A stretch of 10,537 nt of DNA from Candidatus Krumholzibacteriia bacterium. Lineage in GTDB: Bacteria; Krumholzibacteriota; Krumholzibacteriia; LZORAL124-64-63. The stretch covers positions 1 through 10,537 of the forward strand of contig JADGEP010000105.1 in NCBI GenBank assembly GCA_016744275.1, read 5' to 3'. Below the pieces are notes generated by a model. It searched no databases and had not been told where the DNA came from. It was given only the letters and a program-made list of their open reading frames with translations. Both the position numbers and the translations under genes were made by a program. Of this stretch, positions 7,013-10,537 are shown piece by piece. How positions within the stretch are numbered: the stretch's first letter is position 1; the number at the start of each line of letters is the position of its first letter.

Positions 7013-7549
7013 TTAGGCGTTGCCGTCCAAGCCGGCGGCGGTGGAGAAATTCAAATCCGGATGACGGGCGACCACGTCGGCTCCGTCAAAATATTCCGCT
7101 TCCATTTCCAATTGCGGCGCATCGCCCCACAGGCGCTCAAGGTTGAAGTACTCCCGCGCGTCGGCCTTGAAAATGTGGATCACCACGTCGAAAAAATCGA
7201 GCAGGGCCCAGCGGCCAGCGGTCATGCCTTCGAGCCCTTTGGGCTTCTGTCCCGCATCGACCATCATGTTGTGGACATGCTTGGCCAGGGCATTGACCTG
7301 GATTGAGCTGCTGGCCGAACACAACACATAAAAATCACAGACATCCGAGCGGCCCCGCAAATCCATGACCATCAGGTCGAAACCCTTTTTTTCCAGCAGG
7401 TGCCACACGGCCCGCTCGCTCAGGGAGAATGCCGAAGAGTCGTCAGGAATGACGAACTTGGGCTTCTTCTGCGTCGCCTCGGCGTTGGCTTCGGCACTGG
7501 TTTCGATTTCGCTATTTTCGTTCGCTTCGGTAGTATCCGACATGGTCAT
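7013..7549 (-). CDS. rsfS: Ribosomal silencing factor RsfS (Iojap family) with N- and C-terminal extensions
   Basis: RsfS binds large-subunit protein uL14 and blocks subunit joining, lowering translation in starvation. The core is about residues 43-145: the conserved strand VMDLRGRSDVCDFYVLCSA (61-79), SSIQVNALAKHV (81-92), GLEGMTAGRWALLDFFDVVIH (105-125) and AREYFNLERLWGDAP (131-145). Family members are commonly about 105-130 aa; this one has 178. The surplus is an acidic, Ala/Glu-rich N-terminus (1-42) and an approximately 30-residue tail. The start may be the ATG at 7549 (MTM) or the in-frame ATG at 7543 (MSD); neither changes the core. It begins 6 nt after the polyprenyl synthase stop and 13 nt before argS. 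The more familiar nadD and obgE neighbours are absent here. Confidence 0.95.
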   Translation of the reverse strand: MTMSDTTEANENSEIETSAEANAEATQKKPKFVIPDDSSAFSLSERAVWHLLEKKGFDLMVMDLRGRSDVCDFYVLCSASSSIQVNALAKHVHNMMVDAGQKPKGLEGMTAGRWALLDFFDVVIHIFKADAREYFNLERLWGDAPQLEMEAEYFDGADVVARHPDLNFSTAAGLDGNA

Positions 7550-7555
7550 TCCGCT

Positions 7556-8566
7556 TCAGTTCAGACGATTGATGACATATTCCACAGCCACGGCCAACAG
7601 ATCCTTTTGCGGACCCGAAGCCACCGGGCCCAGAGCACTCTTGGCCTCTTCACCGTACTGCCGGGCCTGGGCAAAGGCGTAGTCCACGCCTCCAAAATCG
7701 GTGACAAATTGCTTCACTTCCGACCAATACTCGGCCCGAACCTTAGTATCTCTCTGGTCAGCCAGGTCGCCGATGCGTTTCCGGGTCGCCGGATCGGCAT
7801 TGCGCCAGGCCGCGATCAGCGGCAGCGTGATGCGCCCCTCTTCCCAATCCTGGCCCGTGGGCTTGCCCAGCCTGCGCTCATCGCCAAGATAGTCGAAAAT
7901 GTCGTCGGTGATCTGAAAAACCAGCCCAGTCTTGGTGCCAAAGACTCCGAAGGCCTCTTCATGGGCGGACAAGCGCTCGTTGAACGAGGCCCCGATGCGG
8001 CAACTGTTTTCGATCAGCGAGGCGGTCTTCTGGTAGATGATCTGGTGATAGCGCTCTTCGCTGATGCCCATGTCGTACCGGTGTTCCAACTGCAGCATTT
8101 CCGCTTCACTCATCAGCACGGTCGTCCGCGAAAGCAATTCCACCGCGCGGTTCAAGCCCGCGACGCACAAATTGTGCAATGCTTTACTGTACAGGTAATC
8201 GCCCATGATCAGCGCTGCGCTGGAGCCGTATTTCACGTTGACCGAAGGCAAGCCACGGCGGGTGACGGCCTCGTCGATGAAATCATCGTGCACCAGAGTC
8301 GCGGTATGGACCAGCTCCACGCTGGCCGCCGCGGTGATCGCCCCGTCGGCAAATTCCGCATTGTCATCATTCTGGGCCGCCAACAACAGCAAAGTGGGGC
8401 GAAAGCGTTTGCTCTTGCCCTGCCGGATGTGGTCGCAGATATCGATGGTCAGCGGGCTGTCCCCGTCGGTGATGCGGCGAAACTCCTCATCCACCCGCGC
8501 CAGAGCCGGACCTATCTTCTTCTGCAGCGTGATCAGTTTGATGCGTTCGCGATCCACGAGTCCCAT
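7556..8566 (-). CDS. Trans-polyprenyl diphosphate synthase (IspB/GGPPS-type)
   Basis: This 336-aa enzyme condenses isopentenyl diphosphate onto allylic diphosphates to make the isoprenoid chain for quinones or other lipids. It has the first Asp-rich motif DDFID (94-98, within ELVHTATLVHDD...RRG), the second Asp-rich motif DDIFD (221-225), KTGLVFQ (212-218), the Gln/Glu region AEMLQLEHR (155-163) and KSKRFRP (51-57) in place of the common GGKRxRP. The residue five before the first DDxxD is Ala, not aromatic. In this family that favours long products such as hepta- to octaprenyl, as in E. coli IspB, but the exact length is not readable from sequence. The ATG at 8566 follows GTGGGAATGA. It is the first gene of a unit with its own promoter (8640-8667) and is separated by 116 bp from tatC. 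A quinone side-chain role is inference. Confidence 0.94.
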   Translation of the reverse strand: MGLVDRERIKLITLQKKIGPALARVDEEFRRITDGDSPLTIDICDHIRQGKSKRFRPTLLLLAAQNDDNAEFADGAITAAASVELVHTATLVHDDFIDEAVTRRGLPSVNVKYGSSAALIMGDYLYSKALHNLCVAGLNRAVELLSRTTVLMSEAEMLQLEHRYDMGISEERYHQIIYQKTASLIENSCRIGASFNERLSAHEEAFGVFGTKTGLVFQITDDIFDYLGDERRLGKPTGQDWEEGRITLPLIAAWRNADPATRKRIGDLADQRDTKVRAEYWSEVKQFVTDFGGVDYAFAQARQYGEEAKSALGPVASGPQKDLLAVAVEYVINRLN

Positions 8567-8589
8567 TCATTCCCACTCTCGACGTTTGA

Positions 8590-8619
8590 GGCCACTTGCG
8601 CCCGTTCGACGGGCCACTT
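8590..8619. promoter_or_regulatory. Leader element: direct repeat bracketing a hairpin, before the polyprenyl synthase gene
   Basis: GGCCACTT occurs at 8590-8597 and 8612-8619, 22 bp apart (about two helical turns). Between and overlapping them GCCCGT (8600-8605) and ACGGGC (8609-8614) form a 6-bp stem with a 3-nt loop. On the - strand no T-run follows, so it is not an intrinsic terminator. It would lie in the 5' leader if the promoter at 8640-8667 is right. Operator or RNA structure are both possible. Confidence 0.4.
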
Positions 8620-8639
8620 CCGAGTGTCCAATACCACCA

Positions 8640-8667
8640 AATATTCCCTAAAGATCCGGCATGTCAA
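8640..8667 (-). promoter_or_regulatory. Sigma-70-type promoter for polyprenyl synthase-rsfS-argS-kinase
   Basis: On the - strand a perfect TTGACA (8667-8662) is followed after 16 bp by AATATT (8645-8640, 4/6 to TATAAT). It lies in the only sizeable gap between tatC and the next gene and would start transcription near 8633, about 65 nt before the ATG. The -35 is consensus but the -10 is mediocre. Confidence 0.6.
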
Positions 8668-8682
8668 TGTTCATTCCGGTCC

Positions 8683-9585
8683 TTATTTGTCTTCTGAATC
8701 GGTTTTCGCCTCTGCATCCTGCCGACGCTTGCGGGTCACGGCGATCGAAACGAGCACCGAACCGATGTACAGCAACATGACCGGACCAGCCATCATCACC
8801 TGGCTAATGACGTCTGGCGGGGTTAAAACCGCAGAAAGAGCCGCAATCGCGATCAGCGCGTAGCGCCAGGTTCGCAGCAACATCTTGGGGTTCACGATGC
8901 CCAACAGGCTCAGAAAGAGCACCAACAACGGCAATTCAAAAACCAGCCCAAAAGCCAGACAGAGGCGGCTCACAAAGCCGAAATAGGGCCCCACCCCGAT
9001 CAGGGGCGACAAATTGTCGGTGCCGAAGCTCAACAGGAACGTCACCACCTGGGGAATCACCACCAGGAAGGCGAATCCAATGCCGAGGTAGAACAACAAG
9101 GTTGTGGCCAACAGCAGAGGTGTGACCACCTTGCGCTCCTGCTTGTAGAGCCCCGGCATCACAAAGCTGTAGAATTTGAAAAAGATGAACGGCGCGACCA
9201 CAAACATCCCCACCACTGCCGACAATTTCAGGCGGGTCAAGAACGCTTCATTGGGCGCCGTGAAATAGACACCTTCAGATTCGATCGGCTTGATCAACAG
9301 GTCCAGCAGATCAGCGGACCAGAACCAGCACAGGATGGTGGCGGCCACCGCGGCGTAGGAACTGTGGATCAGCACCGTGCGCAACTCGTCCAGATGGTCC
9401 AGCAGGCCCATGCGATCTTCGCCGGCCTCTTCCTCTTCCTTCTCCTCATCTTCATATTCCGAATGCAGAGGATGGCTTTGCGCCGGCTTCAAATCGTCAA
9501 AGCCCACCTGATCCCGCGGACCAGTCAGGTCTTCGGGCTCCATGTCGCCATCAAAGGGCAGTTCGGGTTCGCGGGGATCGCTCAC
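8683..9585 (-). CDS. tatC: Twin-arginine translocase subunit TatC with an acidic N-terminal extension
   Basis: TatC is the inner-membrane receptor for twin-arginine signal peptides and exports folded proteins with TatA/TatB. The 300-aa product shows the cytosolic signature HLDELR (64-69), six predicted membrane segments between about 71 and 285, FTAPNEAF (108-115), the loop FYSFVMPGLYKQER (138-151), FELPLLVLF with conserved Glu217 (216-224) and TPPDVISQ (255-262). Family members usually begin a few residues before HLxELR. Here about 58 extra residues precede it, including an acidic run around 44-57 (YEDEEKEEEEAGED). The GTG start at 9585 overlaps the nrdR stop as GTGA, with GGAAGA upstream, so translation is probably coupled. 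M59 would give a minimal TatC but lacks a good ribosome binding site. No tatA or tatB is nearby, so these must be encoded elsewhere. Confidence 0.96.
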   Translation of the reverse strand: MSDPREPELPFDGDMEPEDLTGPRDQVGFDDLKPAQSHPLHSEYEDEEKEEEEAGEDRMGLLDHLDELRTVLIHSSYAAVAATILCWFWSADLLDLLIKPIESEGVYFTAPNEAFLTRLKLSAVVGMFVVAPFIFFKFYSFVMPGLYKQERKVVTPLLLATTLLFYLGIGFAFLVVIPQVVTFLLSFGTDNLSPLIGVGPYFGFVSRLCLAFGLVFELPLLVLFLSLLGIVNPKMLLRTWRYALIAIAALSAVLTPPDVISQVMMAGPVMLLYIGSVLVSIAVTRKRRQDAEAKTDSEDK

Positions 9586-10061
9586 GTTTCTTCTTCCGGG
9601 GCGTCGTCCTGCTCGGCACTCATGTCCCGCAGCAGGTCAAAAAACTCATCCACACTTTGAAAACTGCGGTAGACCGAGGCAAAGCGCACGTAGGCCACCT
9701 GGTCGACGGTGCGCAACTCTTCCATCAGGTAGCGCCCGATGGTTTCGCTGGGCACTTCACGTCGTCCACTGGCGGCCAACTTGCCCTCCACCTGATCGAC
9801 GATCATTTCGATTTCCTCCAGGGAAACCGGCCGCTTCTCACAAGCCTTCGTCACGCCGGTGATCACCTTGGCCCGATTGTAGGCCACCGTATGTCCGCCC
9901 CGTTTGGCCACGAGCACCGGACGGGTTTCCAAAGCTTCATAGGTCGTGAAACGTGCACCGCAATCGATGCACTCGCGACGGCGCCTGACCGCGCGGCCGT
10001 CTCGCACCGCGCGGCTATCAACCACCTTGTCGTCTTCGTTGCCACAGCGTGGACATTTCAC
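9582..10061 (-). CDS. nrdR: Transcriptional repressor NrdR
   Basis: NrdR is a nucleotide-sensing repressor of ribonucleotide reductase genes, binding NrdR boxes in their promoters. The 159-aa product has a zinc ribbon with C3-x2-C6 and C31-x2-C34, the basic stretch RAVRRRREC (23-31), and an ATP-cone domain at about 48-138 (RPVLVAKRGG, AYNRAKVITGVTKACEKRPVS, then YVRFASVYRSF). The last 10 residues are acidic (SAEQDDAPEEET). The start is GTG at 10061: AGGAGG stands 9 nt upstream and the protein begins MKCPRCG as expected. An ATG within that stretch is out of frame. It lies 39 nt after glyA and overlaps tatC by 4 nt. No nrd gene or NrdR box is visible here, so its targets are elsewhere. Confidence 0.97.
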   Translation of the reverse strand: MKCPRCGNEDDKVVDSRAVRDGRAVRRRRECIDCGARFTTYEALETRPVLVAKRGGHTVAYNRAKVITGVTKACEKRPVSLEEIEMIVDQVEGKLAASGRREVPSETIGRYLMEELRTVDQVAYVRFASVYRSFQSVDEFFDLLRDMSAEQDDAPEEET

Positions 10062-10100
10062 GGCGCATCCCTCCTGGATTCCGCAGGTTCAACCCCGACT

Positions 10101-10537
10101 TTACATGCCCGGATACAAGGGAAAAGCGCGGCACAATTCTTCCGCTTCACCGCGCAATTTGTTCAGCCCATCCTCATTCTCCCGGTTCTGAACCGCGCGG
10201 TCGATGATGTCCGCAATCTGGCCCATCTGCTCAGTACCCATGCCGCGGGTCGTGAGTGCTGGTGTTCCCAGGCGCACGCCGCTGGTTACAAAGGGGCTCT
10301 CCTGATCGAACGGCACCGTGTTTTTATTGCAGGTGATGCCCACATGCTCGAGCAGAGCCTCCATATCCTTGCCCGTCAAACCCTTGTTGCTCACGTTGAC
10401 CAGCAACAGGTGATTGTCGGTACCGCCACTGACGAGGTGAAACCCTTTGGCCAGTAGGCCTTCACCCAACGCCTTGGCATTGTCGACCATGGCCTGGGCG
10501 TAGGTCTTGAACGAATCCTGCATGCATTCGTGGAAAC
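10101..10537 (-). CDS. glyA: Serine hydroxymethyltransferase, C-terminal part (cut by window edge)
   Basis: GlyA interconverts serine and glycine with tetrahydrofolate, supplying one-carbon units including those for purine synthesis; it is a PLP enzyme. Only the last 144 complete codons are inside the window. They match the SHMT small domain: FKTYAQAMVDNAKAL, LVSGGTDNHLLLVNV and VTSGVRLGTPALTTRGMG, which holds the conserved Arg near the substrate carboxylate. The PLP-binding lysine lies upstream, outside the window. An ATG at 10523 is internal: the frame stays open to the edge and the preceding residues (FHEC) fit the family. It ends in TAA at 10101, 39 nt before the nrdR start, so glyA, nrdR and tatC probably form one unit. 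Confidence 0.97.
   Translation of the reverse strand, partial: FHECMQDSFKTYAQAMVDNAKALGEGLLAKGFHLVSGGTDNHLLLVNVSNKGLTGKDMEALLEHVGITCNKNTVPFDQESPFVTSGVRLGTPALTTRGMGTEQMGQIADIIDRAVQNRENEDGLNKLRGEAEELCRAFPLYPGM

Noticed and set aside
8600..8614. Hairpin between tatC and the polyprenyl synthase gene as a terminator for tatC
   Set aside because: The stem is only 6 bp and no T-run follows on the - strand. It also lies downstream of the predicted promoter of the next unit.
7400..8863. A 487-codon + strand open frame opposite rsfS, polyprenyl synthase and the end of tatC
   Set aside because: It is in antisense phase with both rsfS and the polyprenyl synthase gene, and the opposite strand encodes clear conserved proteins. 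No ribosome binding site or domain supports it.
10101..10523. A complete 140-aa protein starting at the ATG at 10523
   Set aside because: The frame continues upstream to the window edge with residues that fit serine hydroxymethyltransferase, so this is an internal methionine of glyA.

Overview
The window is ordinary chromosomal sequence from a GC-rich (about 60% by eye) Gram-negative-type bacterium. It has tatC, a long-chain-type polyprenyl diphosphate synthase and a sigma-54 activator. The phylum cannot be fixed from the sequence alone. The gene order, an ArgRS with a divergent HIGH motif, and acidic extensions on TatC and RsfS suggest a lineage away from the well-studied Proteobacteria, but that is inference. 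I see no mobile element, CRISPR array, rRNA or tRNA gene, and no intergenic gap exceeds 300 bases.

Layout from left to right. The end of a TPR protein (1-252, + strand) converges, 4 bp apart, on a sigma-54-dependent Fis-family activator (257-1804, - strand). All other genes are on the - strand. A 239-bp intergenic region carries two inverted repeats and the Rho-independent terminator of purM (2044-3057). purM has its own sigma-70-like promoter, whose -35 hexamer is the last of three 14-bp tandem repeats. Upstream lies a conserved protein of unknown function (3255-4193) with two predicted globular domains and an internal repeat.

Next comes what looks like a complete four-gene transcription unit. 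It has a candidate promoter at 8640-8667, then polyprenyl synthase, rsfS, argS and a PfkB-family kinase, with gaps of 6, 13 and 0 nt, and a terminator at 4286-4321. Upstream is a second unit running glyA (cut by the window edge), nrdR and tatC, with a GTGA overlap between nrdR and tatC.

The content is mostly housekeeping: one-carbon metabolism (glyA), deoxynucleotide control (nrdR), folded-protein export (tatC), isoprenoid chain synthesis, ribosome silencing (rsfS), tRNA charging (argS) and purine synthesis (purM). The least explained items are the 312-aa unknown protein, the altered ArgRS signature, the repeat-bearing purM promoter, and the leader element before the polyprenyl synthase gene. 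I found no convincing new multi-gene system.
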